From Candidatus Poseidoniaceae archaeon (GTDB lineage Archaea > Thermoplasmatota > Poseidoniia > Poseidoniales > Poseidoniaceae): a DNA stretch of 20,693 nt. The stretch is taken from contig JAKMFF010000244.1 of NCBI GenBank assembly GCA_022425585.1, forward strand, positions 1 through 20,693, in the 5' to 3' direction. The stretch's first letter is position 1. Each line of letters starts with the position of its first letter. Under the pieces are notes generated by a model. It was given only the letters and a program-made list of their open reading frames with translations, was not told the DNA's origin and made no database searches. Position numbers and translations under genes: made by a program. Positions 1 to 6,449 of this stretch are shown here, in pieces.

Positions 1-8
1 ATGGAGGG

Positions 9-725
9 ATGATTGACTGGACAGTACCATTGGTATTTGTTGAGATTGTGCTGTTAATTTGGGTCATCGCCTACGACTGGGTCGAAGGTCAGCGGATTAA
101 GCGTGGCTTGGAAGACCACCGTGGCGCGGCCGGTAGAGCATCTTGGGTGATTTTTGCCGGATTAATTTCCGTAGGCTTTGCCGGAATTTTGGCCATTATT
201 ATGGTGTTTCGCAGAGGCTGGAATTGGACGCAGCCTGCGGCAGTAATGATATCATGGTTGATGATTCCGTTTGCCTTCACTGGTCTTGCATTTTGGACCT
301 TTGAAATCGTTGGCTTAGCGGTGCCTGGAATTCACTTAATTGCTACAATAACCGGTTTACTAAGTATAATATTCGTCGTGTGGTCGATTATTTCCGATAC
401 TGGGGTTTGGCTTGCTGCCGGCTTATGGTCGATGCATTTGATGCTGATTCCTGCGGGCTTTGGTTGGGATGGTTTACTATTAGTCTCGGTGTTGTTGATG
501 ATTTGTTCCACCACTTCATGGGTAAGCGGCATCCTCACAATGAGGAAAGCATGGAGAGTCTTTGGCGCCATAGATATGATACTATCTTGGATTGTTGCAA
601 TGGTTTTATTCAGTGCTGGCGCAGGTATTGAAACAATGTTAGCTGTACTGGTAAGTTCCTCAATACTCTTAGGTATAGTTACCTACCTAAACCAAACTTA
701 TGAGAAAACCATTATCAATGGATAA
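9..725 (+). CDS. Multi-spanning integral membrane protein, function unknown
   Basis: The 238-residue product is hydrophobic almost throughout. I count seven or eight membrane segments, roughly residues 5-23, 45-67, 77-98, 107-128, 132-151, 154-175, 182-203 and 208-226. A charged loop (about residues 24-44, with several Arg, Lys, Glu and Asp) separates the first two. I see no transporter or enzyme motif and do not recognise the family. The ATG at 9 shares bases with a TGA at 10-12 in frame 1, an ATGA junction typical of translationally coupled genes, so an upstream gene may end here; the GGAGGG at 3-8 lies too close to the ATG to be an ideal ribosome site. Its 3' end overlaps the convergent phosphohexomutase gene by 11 nt. 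Confidence 0.75.
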   Translation: MIDWTVPLVFVEIVLLIWVIAYDWVEGQRIKRGLEDHRGAAGRASWVIFAGLISVGFAGILAIIMVFRRGWNWTQPAAVMISWLMIPFAFTGLAFWTFEIVGLAVPGIHLIATITGLLSIIFVVWSIISDTGVWLAAGLWSMHLMLIPAGFGWDGLLLVSVLLMICSTTSWVSGILTMRKAWRVFGAIDMILSWIVAMVLFSAGAGIETMLAVLVSSSILLGIVTYLNQTYEKTIING

Positions 726-2370
726 TCATGGTTTTGGCTAGTTGCTGGCATACCAGGTCGATTGCAGTTTGTATGCCGCTAGAATCGCCGCCATATTCTA
801 GCCTGGCAGATACTGAAATTTTTGCCTGCGTGCCGCTATTTCTAATACCAAGAGATAACATTTTATCACCGTAATTACAAGTAATAGCCATCAAATTTGC
901 CTCGCCGCTAATTGTTGTTCTGGCCCAATTAGAAACCGAATTATGCTTGGCAAGGGTTTCTTTAAACAATGATTCAATATCATTGGAAAATTGGTTTTTA
1001 CCGTCCCATTTACTACGATCGACATTCTTTACAGATTGTCTCTTCTTCCACCCTCTGTTCATCAGATTTGTCTCATCACAAGTATGAATTGCTAAGAGGT
1101 AGGCTACTAGTGTCATAGCACCATCTCCGACAAGTGACCACTGATTCGTCAAGTTAGGATGAGGCGCAGGAAGAACAATGTGGCCAGAATCCTCTACGCC
1201 AATTACGGTTGGCATGCTGTCACTTTCCAAATAAACATGATTGGATTGCTGGCTAGATAAGGCAAACGAAAGCCATCGGTCTCCAACCGCTGTTTCTACT
1301 GATTCAACTTTATTTTGGAAGCGATCTAAGTTTGTTGTAAGCGATAAATCAGATTCTATACTTGCTGCCAAAGTCCACGACTGACCGGCTTTAGTAACAC
1401 TATTAACAAATGTATCAGCAATACGGTCGCCATCAATCACTTGGTAGCCTGTTTTAGTCGATTCAATTAACAGACAGCGGTCGCCGTCCCCATCTAATGC
1501 TGCAGCCACAACCAATCCTGCAGCACATTTTGGTAATTTTTGGATTAACAGGTGGGGGGAATTCTGCGCTTCATCAAATGTCCAAGTTTGCGTAGGGGAA
1601 AAGTCTCCAGCCCCGCAATTTAAGTTCAGTGCCAAGGCTTCAGAGCTAACTTCAATTGCTTTTATCCCCCAACTTGACAGCCATTTAGCAAACCAGTGAC
1701 TGGCAATGCCTTTTGAAGAATCTATGAGTAGTGGAGTGTTTAATTTCGTTGAATTACCCTTTGGTTGGAATTTTACTAATGCTGCAAGGGCAGTAACTCT
1801 AGTTTCTAACCAATTTTTATGGCGGGGGATTGCCCATTCTTGTAACTCAAAGTTTGTTGCTGGTTGTTGTAAAAGTTCGACATCTATTTGATCTAACTCC
1901 CTCTCTTCTTGGGCTAGTGAAATTACAGTGTATGACAGGTTTTGTTCAAACTCTGGAGTTGTTTTGTAACCAAATTTATTGAAAATTTTGAGACCTGAAT
2001 CTTCTACAGGATTATGGCTAGCGGTAATCATGCAACCAAATTCTGCATTATGAGACAATGTGGCTAAGTGAAGAGTTGGAGTGGCACATAGTCCAATATG
2101 TACGACTTCAAATTCTGCAAGGTTTAGCCCTATTGTCAAAGATTCTGCAAGTTTCATATTAGCAGGCCGGTCATCCCATCCAATAACCACAGTCATTTTC
2201 TGCGGAGAATGTTGATCGGTCATACGACCAAGTGACTCTCCTATTAGTTGCATAATTGCTGGAGAAATTTCTCGATGCTCAAGCAATCGCCTTATTGCAG
2301 ATTTCTCGCCAATCTGCTCTAGGTTGACTAATCCACGAATACCATCAGTACCAAATAGGTTCTCAACCAT
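715..2370 (-). CDS. glmM: Phosphohexomutase, GlmM/phosphomannomutase family
   Basis: An alpha-D-phosphohexomutase that moves phosphate between C6 and C1 of a hexose or glucosamine phosphate. The sequence shows the N-terminal FGTDGIRG, the phosphoserine loop TASHNP (Ser about 118), the metal loop DGDGDR (293-298), a sugar loop GVEDSGH (391-397) and the C-terminal phosphate loop RNSGTQ (510-515). I start it at the ATG at 2370, 551 residues, rather than the in-frame GTG at 2379, because that GTG lies inside a good AGGTGAT ribosome site. It is about 100 residues longer than usual GlmM/PMM proteins, and the sugar and phosphate loops depart from the common GGExSGH and SGTEP forms, so the exact substrate is uncertain. 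The acyltransferase gene directly upstream favours a GlmM role in UDP-GlcNAc supply (inference); phosphomannomutase is the main alternative. Confidence 0.85.
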   Translation of the reverse strand: MVENLFGTDGIRGLVNLEQIGEKSAIRRLLEHREISPAIMQLIGESLGRMTDQHSPQKMTVVIGWDDRPANMKLAESLTIGLNLAEFEVVHIGLCATPTLHLATLSHNAEFGCMITASHNPVEDSGLKIFNKFGYKTTPEFEQNLSYTVISLAQEERELDQIDVELLQQPATNFELQEWAIPRHKNWLETRVTALAALVKFQPKGNSTKLNTPLLIDSSKGIASHWFAKWLSSWGIKAIEVSSEALALNLNCGAGDFSPTQTWTFDEAQNSPHLLIQKLPKCAAGLVVAAALDGDGDRCLLIESTKTGYQVIDGDRIADTFVNSVTKAGQSWTLAASIESDLSLTTNLDRFQNKVESVETAVGDRWLSFALSSQQSNHVYLESDSMPTVIGVEDSGHIVLPAPHPNLTNQWSLVGDGAMTLVAYLLAIHTCDETNLMNRGWKKRQSVKNVDRSKWDGKNQFSNDIESLFKETLAKHNSVSNWARTTISGEANLMAITCNYGDKMLSLGIRNSGTQAKISVSARLEYGGDSSGIQTAIDLVCQQLAKTMIIH

Positions 2371-2374
2371 CAAT

Positions 2375-2381
2375 ATCACCT
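2375..2381 (-). promoter_or_regulatory. Shine-Dalgarno site of the phosphohexomutase gene
   Basis: On the minus strand AGGTGAT lies 4 nt before the ATG at 2370. It matches the archaeal 16S 3' tail and contains the TGA stop of the upstream acyltransferase gene, so termination and re-initiation are probably coupled. It also contains the GTG that would otherwise look like the start of the mutase. Confidence 0.7.
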
Positions 2382-3077
2382 GTGGTTAGAATTTTCTCCG
2401 TGAACACCTGTAACTGTGACATTTGGCCAAACGGTACTATTACGACCCAGTATTGTGCCAGGGTTTGTAACTGCATTACAACCTAATTGGCAGCCCTCTC
2501 CAAGAATCGCCCCAAATTTCCTTAGTCCACTTGGCCTTCGATCATCACCAATTCTGAGGTAAACTTCTTCCCCATCGTTTCTCAAATTACTTAGTTTTAC
2601 ACCTGCCCCAAGATTGACTGCCTTACCGAGTATGGAGTCTCCAACATAATTGAAGTGGGGTGCTTTTGCGCCGGGAAGTAAAATTGAATGTTTCACTTCT
2701 GATGCATGTCCAACAACTGCGGTAGAGCAAATCCAAGAGTATTCTCTAACATATGCTCCATGCCTAATTACGGCCTCATTGCCAATATAGCAAGGGCCGA
2801 TGAAATGTGTTGATGGTTCTACTATTGCACTCTGTTCGATGATTACTGGTCCATTGCTTTGGTCAAAGGTAATCGATGAGGGTAATGTGTTATAATCTCG
2901 GGTATTTGAGTGATTGCTAACCAAATTATCCATTTGTTGTTGCAAGGAATTAGCGGATGATTTGTCTAGGATTGTCCAAGAAGGTTGGGACTCTGGTAAT
3001 ATTGGAATGAGTTCTGACGCCGGGTGAGAAAGGCTAGGAAAGAGGGTTTCAGAAAATGCTTCTCTAGGCCATTCCAT
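2376..3077 (-). CDS. Left-handed beta-helix acyltransferase, GlmU C-terminal-half-like
   Basis: This 233-residue protein has hexapeptide-repeat (I/V/L-G-x-x-x-x) sequence from about residue 77 to 225. The stretch KAPHFNYVGD (138-147), followed by VNLGAGV, resembles the acetyltransferase active site of GlmU, including the catalytic His (His141 here). The N-terminal 75 residues are unlike a nucleotidyltransferase: there is no GxGTR motif, so the uridylyl domain of bifunctional GlmU or of archaeal sugar-1-phosphate nucleotidylyltransferases is missing. Likely role: acetylation of glucosamine-1-phosphate made by the downstream mutase, with another gene supplying uridylylation (inference). The stop codon is embedded in the mutase ribosome site, so the two genes are an operon. 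I see no clear Shine-Dalgarno before its own ATG. Confidence 0.75.
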   Translation of the reverse strand: MEWPREAFSETLFPSLSHPASELIPILPESQPSWTILDKSSANSLQQQMDNLVSNHSNTRDYNTLPSSITFDQSNGPVIIEQSAIVEPSTHFIGPCYIGNEAVIRHGAYVREYSWICSTAVVGHASEVKHSILLPGAKAPHFNYVGDSILGKAVNLGAGVKLSNLRNDGEEVYLRIGDDRRPSGLRKFGAILGEGCQLGCNAVTNPGTILGRNSTVWPNVTVTGVHGENSNHR

Positions 3078-3114
3078 GGTTGTCCGAAAAGGTTTATGTC
3101 AATGAATCTGCCGT

Positions 3115-3366
3115 TTATGCGGCCACTCTGTACAGCCTCTTGCCTGTAGTGTTGTCTAATTTGAATCCGATGATATCTGATAGGTACCGGGGAATAAATA
3201 GGCCTACTTTTCTTGTTGTAAGGCCGTGGTTACGCATTCTACGTTCGTTGGAGAGGTAATGAACTATGTCTGCCGCGGAACAATCTGGAACGCCTGCAAT
3301 GTATTCTATTATCTCTTCTTTCAGTCTAGCTAATCTGGCTTCCTTTTGACTTCCTTTTCCCCTCAT
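3115..3366 (-). CDS. Small winged-helix-like protein, probable DNA-binding
   Basis: An 83-residue basic protein starting RGKGSQKEARLARLKEEI. An alpha-helical N-terminus is followed by a segment of the form CSAADIVHYLSNERRM that looks like a helix-turn-helix, then helical sequence and a short strand pair near the end (GFKLDNTTGKRLYRV), as in winged-helix folds. I do not recognise a named family and base the DNA-binding call on fold-like pattern only. I use the ATG at 3366 rather than the in-frame TTG at 3375, because a TATA element lies about 33 nt upstream of the ATG, which would give a nearly leaderless transcript; no Shine-Dalgarno is visible. The acyltransferase and mutase genes follow 37 nt downstream, so it may head that operon. 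Confidence 0.65.
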   Translation of the reverse strand: MRGKGSQKEARLARLKEEIIEYIAGVPDCSAADIVHYLSNERRMRNHGLTTRKVGLFIPRYLSDIIGFKLDNTTGKRLYRVAA

Positions 3367-3392
3367 TTCTATCAAATATTAATACGCTTACA

Positions 3393-3404
3393 AATTATAT
3401 AATT
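3393..3404 (-). promoter_or_regulatory. TATA box for the small winged-helix gene
   Basis: The sequence AATTATATAATT is a perfect 12-bp palindrome centred about 33 nt upstream of the ATG at 3366. With the usual 25-26 nt between TATA centre and start site, transcription would begin near 3373, giving a leader of only a few bases. No plus-strand gene starts nearby, so I assign it to the minus strand despite the symmetry. Confidence 0.55.
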
Positions 3405-3442
3405 GCTAAATTGGGATGTCCTTGGGCTCCCAGTATTCATGT

Positions 3443-4252
3443 TTAGCAGGTTGTCAAAATATCCTGCCATTTCATAAAAGAACCTTTTCTGAAATAGTTT
3501 GTATGGAAGTCCCTCTGCCCGACATGATAACATCGAATAATTTTACCTCTGCTGTCGTAACAACCATGCCTCGTGTGAACTGGAACTATTACTTCACTAA
3601 CATCAAATTTCGGTCCGTTTTGATCTGGTTCTGTGTCGGTGCAGGTCTCGAGATTACCGTCTAAAGACATTGATTCTATGTCTGGGTGCCTAAGTTCTGG
3701 GTCAAATTCTAGCATTATTTCGCCTTCATTTGGTTTTACTGGGCGCCAATCTGTACTCGAACCGTTACCCAGCCACTGTATCATTGACTTCATTTGTTGG
3801 ACCGTAACAAAACCAAGGTGAGTCTTCTCCCACCATCCTTTAGATCTGGCCATTGTAATATGGTGGACTCCGGGTTGAATCATGCGCGAGTCTAGGCTAT
3901 CTGCATATGTGCGACACAAATCCCTAATCCTAACAGTGACTACTGGTATTATGCCAAGCCCGAGTCGGGCTAATTGAAACGGATTTGCTAACTCTCCCAG
4001 CAGCAATAGAGGACGTCTATCAGCCATTGCTGGAGCTGTATGATTACTCAAGTGTTGGCTAACTTTCTCTTGCCCAACCATAGCATTTGCAATCGCTTCC
4101 TTGATACCTTCAATAGATGACTCATGCTCCACCATTGGTGGCAAATCAAGCGTATGGAATTCTTGATTAGAAACAACGAACGAGGTTTTTGGCAACGGGT
4201 GGGGAGAATTATTTGGGGCATATTGCCACATCGAGGCGTTCATCTTCTCCAT
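3443..4252 (-). CDS. Uncharacterised protein with His/Cys-rich C-terminus
   Basis: A 269-residue soluble protein I cannot assign. The central part (about residues 80-160) has alternating hydrophobic stretches such as PLLLLGEL and IIPVVTVRIRDL that look like an alpha/beta core. It is followed by an acidic linker (about 175-213) and a compact tail containing His226, His229, Cys231, Cys241 and His243, which could bind a metal (inference). The start is well supported: GGAGG on the minus strand (4260-4264) sits 7 nt before the ATG at 4252. It lies 37 nt downstream of the zinc-ribbon gene on the same strand, so the two are probably co-transcribed. I see no signal peptide or membrane segment. Confidence 0.7.
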   Translation of the reverse strand: MEKMNASMWQYAPNNSPHPLPKTSFVVSNQEFHTLDLPPMVEHESSIEGIKEAIANAMVGQEKVSQHLSNHTAPAMADRRPLLLLGELANPFQLARLGLGIIPVVTVRIRDLCRTYADSLDSRMIQPGVHHITMARSKGWWEKTHLGFVTVQQMKSMIQWLGNGSSTDWRPVKPNEGEIMLEFDPELRHPDIESMSLDGNLETCTDTEPDQNGPKFDVSEVIVPVHTRHGCYDSRGKIIRCYHVGQRDFHTNYFRKGSFMKWQDILTTC

Positions 4253-4259
4253 ATAGGAG

Positions 4260-4264
4260 CCTCC
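4260..4264 (-). promoter_or_regulatory. Strong Shine-Dalgarno site (GGAGG)
   Basis: On the minus strand GGAGG is 7 nt before the ATG at 4252. It is the clearest canonical ribosome site in the window and fixes the start of the uncharacterised His/Cys-tail gene. Confidence 0.7.
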
Positions 4265-4289
4265 AAGTTTATGTTCTTGAATACGCCGA

Positions 4290-4640
4290 TTATTCCATGA
4301 AGGTTGATTCTAATTGGCATTGGGGGCAAGTTACCTTGATTGGCCTAATTGCCGGAATCCCCAATGCTGCGCCACATCCAGGACAATTAATCGCCTGACT
4401 TACTTCTTGACGGCGTTGAGAAGCGTCTTGACTAGGGTCATATTCGAACCGGTAATTGCTTGTGGACGGTAGTGTGGTGTTGATTGATTGTTGAGTTGCC
4501 TGCCGATTGATTGGCAGCATTGCTAATATTTGAGTTGATGTAAGACCATGCTTTTTGCCTATATTGGCGGCATGTAAGTTTCTCTCATTACCTGGTGCCG
4601 TCATAAGAAGAGTGTATTCCTCGGGAGAAATAATTGTCAT
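4290..4640 (-). CDS. Small zinc-ribbon protein, function unknown
   Basis: A 116-residue protein with two parts. The N-terminal 45 residues (ISPEEYTLLMTAP onward) are helical and contain a possible helix-turn-helix-like stretch around GKKHGLTSTQILAML. A Gln/Ser/Asn-rich linker leads to a C-terminal zinc ribbon with CPGC (Cys86, Cys89) and CPQC (Cys105, Cys108). Such ribbons occur in many archaeal regulators and nucleic-acid-binding proteins, but nothing here fixes the role. It is transcribed away from the CBS gene and toward the His/Cys-tail gene 37 nt downstream; both may contribute metal-binding modules to a shared function (inference). I found no convincing Shine-Dalgarno or TATA element for it. 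Confidence 0.7.
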   Translation of the reverse strand: MTIISPEEYTLLMTAPGNERNLHAANIGKKHGLTSTQILAMLPINRQATQQSINTTLPSTSNYRFEYDPSQDASQRRQEVSQAINCPGCGAALGIPAIRPIKVTCPQCQLESTFME

Positions 4641-4723
4641 AATGTAATGGAAGTTATCTTTGCTTTAGAGCATTTACCTGCCTTGAGTATGTGGTCAATT
4701 TGCAAAAACAGACCAAATACATG

Positions 4724-4734
4724 ATATATATATT
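4724..4734 (+). promoter_or_regulatory. TATA box for the CBS-domain gene
   Basis: The run ATATATATATT has its centre about 56 nt before the ATG at 4785. Transcription from about 25 nt downstream would begin near 4755 and give a leader of about 30 nt, enough to include the GAGGGG site at 4772-4777. Confidence 0.5.
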
Positions 4735-4771
4735 GGAAGAGTTCAAAACAGATTGTAGTTGGCCACGGGTT

Positions 4772-4777
4772 GAGGGG
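4772..4777 (+). promoter_or_regulatory. Shine-Dalgarno site of the CBS-domain gene
   Basis: GAGGGG is 7 nt before the ATG at 4785. It overlaps the in-frame TTG at 4770, which is therefore unlikely to be the true start. Confidence 0.6.
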
Positions 4778-4784
4778 CCTAGGG

Positions 4785-5267
4785 ATGAGTAGGACAAAGA
4801 TGCGTAAAACAGCACGTGACAAATTGGAAAAAATGTCTCCACAAGAGCGGTCTAAAGCCGTGAGGAGCATCAATTGTAGGGAAACTATGACGGATGCGAA
4901 CTGGGTCTTTGCCAACGATACGATGGCTGATGTTTTAGACGACCTAACGCAAAACAATTGGGACCACGTCTTTGTTGTTAACAAAGAAGGCGTGCCTATG
5001 GGGAGAATTCATGCTGTTGATGTACTGAAGATTGTCGCAAAAAAGAATGTTGAGCGTTCAGTTGCTTGGATGTTGAGCGTTCCGGCAAAGCAATTAATCA
5101 ATTTACCACCACTAACTGTAAAATCCGACACACCGTTACTTAAGGCTGGAGCTCTAATGTTAACTCATGACTTAAACCAAGTTGCAGTGGTTAACCAACA
5201 AGGGGTTTTGGTTGGGGTTGTAGGTTACAAAACTATGGCCAAGAATTTGCCGCGTTTTATTCTGTGA
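4785..5267 (+). CDS. CBS-domain pair protein
   Basis: A 160-residue protein with a basic N-terminus (about residues 1-27) and two CBS repeats, roughly 28-86 and 101-156. Each shows the usual pattern of a hydrophobic strand plus G-x-x-x-G turn: HVFVVNKEGVPMGRI in the first and QVAVVNQQGVLVGVVG in the second. Stand-alone CBS pairs usually sense adenine nucleotides or related ligands and regulate partner proteins; the partner is unknown. I start it at the ATG at 4785 because of the GAGGGG site. Its TGA stop (5265-5267) directly abuts the stop codon of the convergent DUF373 gene at 5268, leaving no room for a conventional terminator. Confidence 0.85.
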   Translation: MSRTKMRKTARDKLEKMSPQERSKAVRSINCRETMTDANWVFANDTMADVLDDLTQNNWDHVFVVNKEGVPMGRIHAVDVLKIVAKKNVERSVAWMLSVPAKQLINLPPLTVKSDTPLLKAGALMLTHDLNQVAVVNQQGVLVGVVGYKTMAKNLPRFIL

Positions 5268-6386
5268 TTAAATTCCCCAATAACGGTCTGATTGGGCTTG
5301 CTTGGCTTGTAACGAATTCTTGATAGTTGTCGCCATCCATAGCACAACTACCCAAATCAATGGATATGCTAGATCGGTTAGGATTTGATTGACACTGAAT
5401 TCATAAGATTCCCCATTGAGAACGTTGGTTGAGATTTGGAGGGCAGAATCTACAAATGAGTAAACCACCATGCCAAATATGCTCAAAACAATCAGCCTCC
5501 CGGAAAACGAACCACGTCTAAGACGTAAAAACATGAAGCCTGCGGTCGAGGTTAAGAATGCAATAACGATCCATGCCAAAGCAGCATGAGTCACCTCAAG
5601 CCACAATATCGAGTTTGTACTATCGGTTACTAAATTCGTATAGGCCCGGTATCCTTCAGCTACCGCAAATATCGCACTAAACAAGGTAGCAGTCCACAAC
5701 AATGAGGAGAACATTGCTGCATCAGCGTTATCTCGCATTTCTTGAATTACTCGGTTTACCGTGGTCTCAATTCCCGCACCTTTACTGAAGATATACAGTC
5801 CAGTGACTAATGGAAGTGCACCAATTACAATGCCGCCGATTTCTGCTGGAAGCATTATTCCGAGACCCAATATCGCCAATACAAGCCCAAATGGAATCAT
5901 GATTTTGGCTCGCCACTTGGGGTCCTCGAGGGCTTTGACGATGTAGTAATAAGTGCCTTCTATGCCTTTGGATTGTTTGACTATTATTTTCTCAACGTGG
6001 TCAATTCTTACTTGAGACTGAATAATTGGCAATACCGATTCGTCTTCAGCCCCATCTGTTACCAGAATCGCTTTGTCTGGTTGGAATGTAGTAACTATTT
6101 CTTCGAGTTGGGCAGAAATTGCCCGATCTGAACGAATTCCTACCTTTTCATCACCAGTAAGAATTGCGATTTCAACCTCATCATCATCTCCGAGTGATTC
6201 TGAAAGGTTGTCGTGTTGTGATAATGCGCCTAAAATTGCATTTGTGTCGCTTTCTTCCGGGTCTGCGATACCAAGTTTAAGTGCCGCAGTAAGGACTTGT
6301 CGGCGCCCAACTACGGGACCTCTAATAGCAGTTTTAATGCCAAGATCGTTGTCACGATCAACTGTCAAAACGAGCGTTCGAGTCAT
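5268..6386 (-). CDS. DUF373 family archaeal membrane protein
   Basis: The 372-residue product matches what I know of DUF373, an archaeal family of unknown function. A soluble N-terminal domain (about 1-150) begins TRTLVLTVDRDNDLG and includes a VTDGAEDE segment. It is followed by six membrane segments at about 162-180, 182-201, 224-245, 262-286, 297-318 and 336-355. The Asp-rich VDRDNDLG and TDGAEDE stretches could form a ligand or metal site (inference). I take the ATG at 6386, preceded 5 nt upstream by GGTGA; the in-frame GTG at 6395 lies inside that site. It follows priL by 63 nt on the same strand and may be co-transcribed with it. Confidence 0.85.
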   Translation of the reverse strand: MTRTLVLTVDRDNDLGIKTAIRGPVVGRRQVLTAALKLGIADPEESDTNAILGALSQHDNLSESLGDDDEVEIAILTGDEKVGIRSDRAISAQLEEIVTTFQPDKAILVTDGAEDESVLPIIQSQVRIDHVEKIIVKQSKGIEGTYYYIVKALEDPKWRAKIMIPFGLVLAILGLGIMLPAEIGGIVIGALPLVTGLYIFSKGAGIETTVNRVIQEMRDNADAAMFSSLLWTATLFSAIFAVAEGYRAYTNLVTDSTNSILWLEVTHAALAWIVIAFLTSTAGFMFLRLRRGSFSGRLIVLSIFGMVVYSFVDSALQISTNVLNGESYEFSVNQILTDLAYPLIWVVVLWMATTIKNSLQAKQAQSDRYWGI

Positions 6387-6391
6387 AGATT

Positions 6392-6396
6392 TCACC
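6392..6396 (-). promoter_or_regulatory. Shine-Dalgarno site of the DUF373 gene
   Basis: On the minus strand GGTGA is 5 nt before the ATG at 6386. It includes the GTG at 6393-6395 that would give a three-residue longer reading. Confidence 0.6.
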
Positions 6397-6449
6397 GTTG
6401 GTTGTACAGGCTAAAGCGTCTTACAATTCAAATCCTTCGCGCGAATTGA

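Noticed and set aside
4637..4984. A 115-codon minus-strand frame spanning the CBS-gene promoter
   Set aside because: It covers the TATA box and the first part of the CBS gene and shows no motif; the divergent zinc-ribbon and CBS genes explain the region better.
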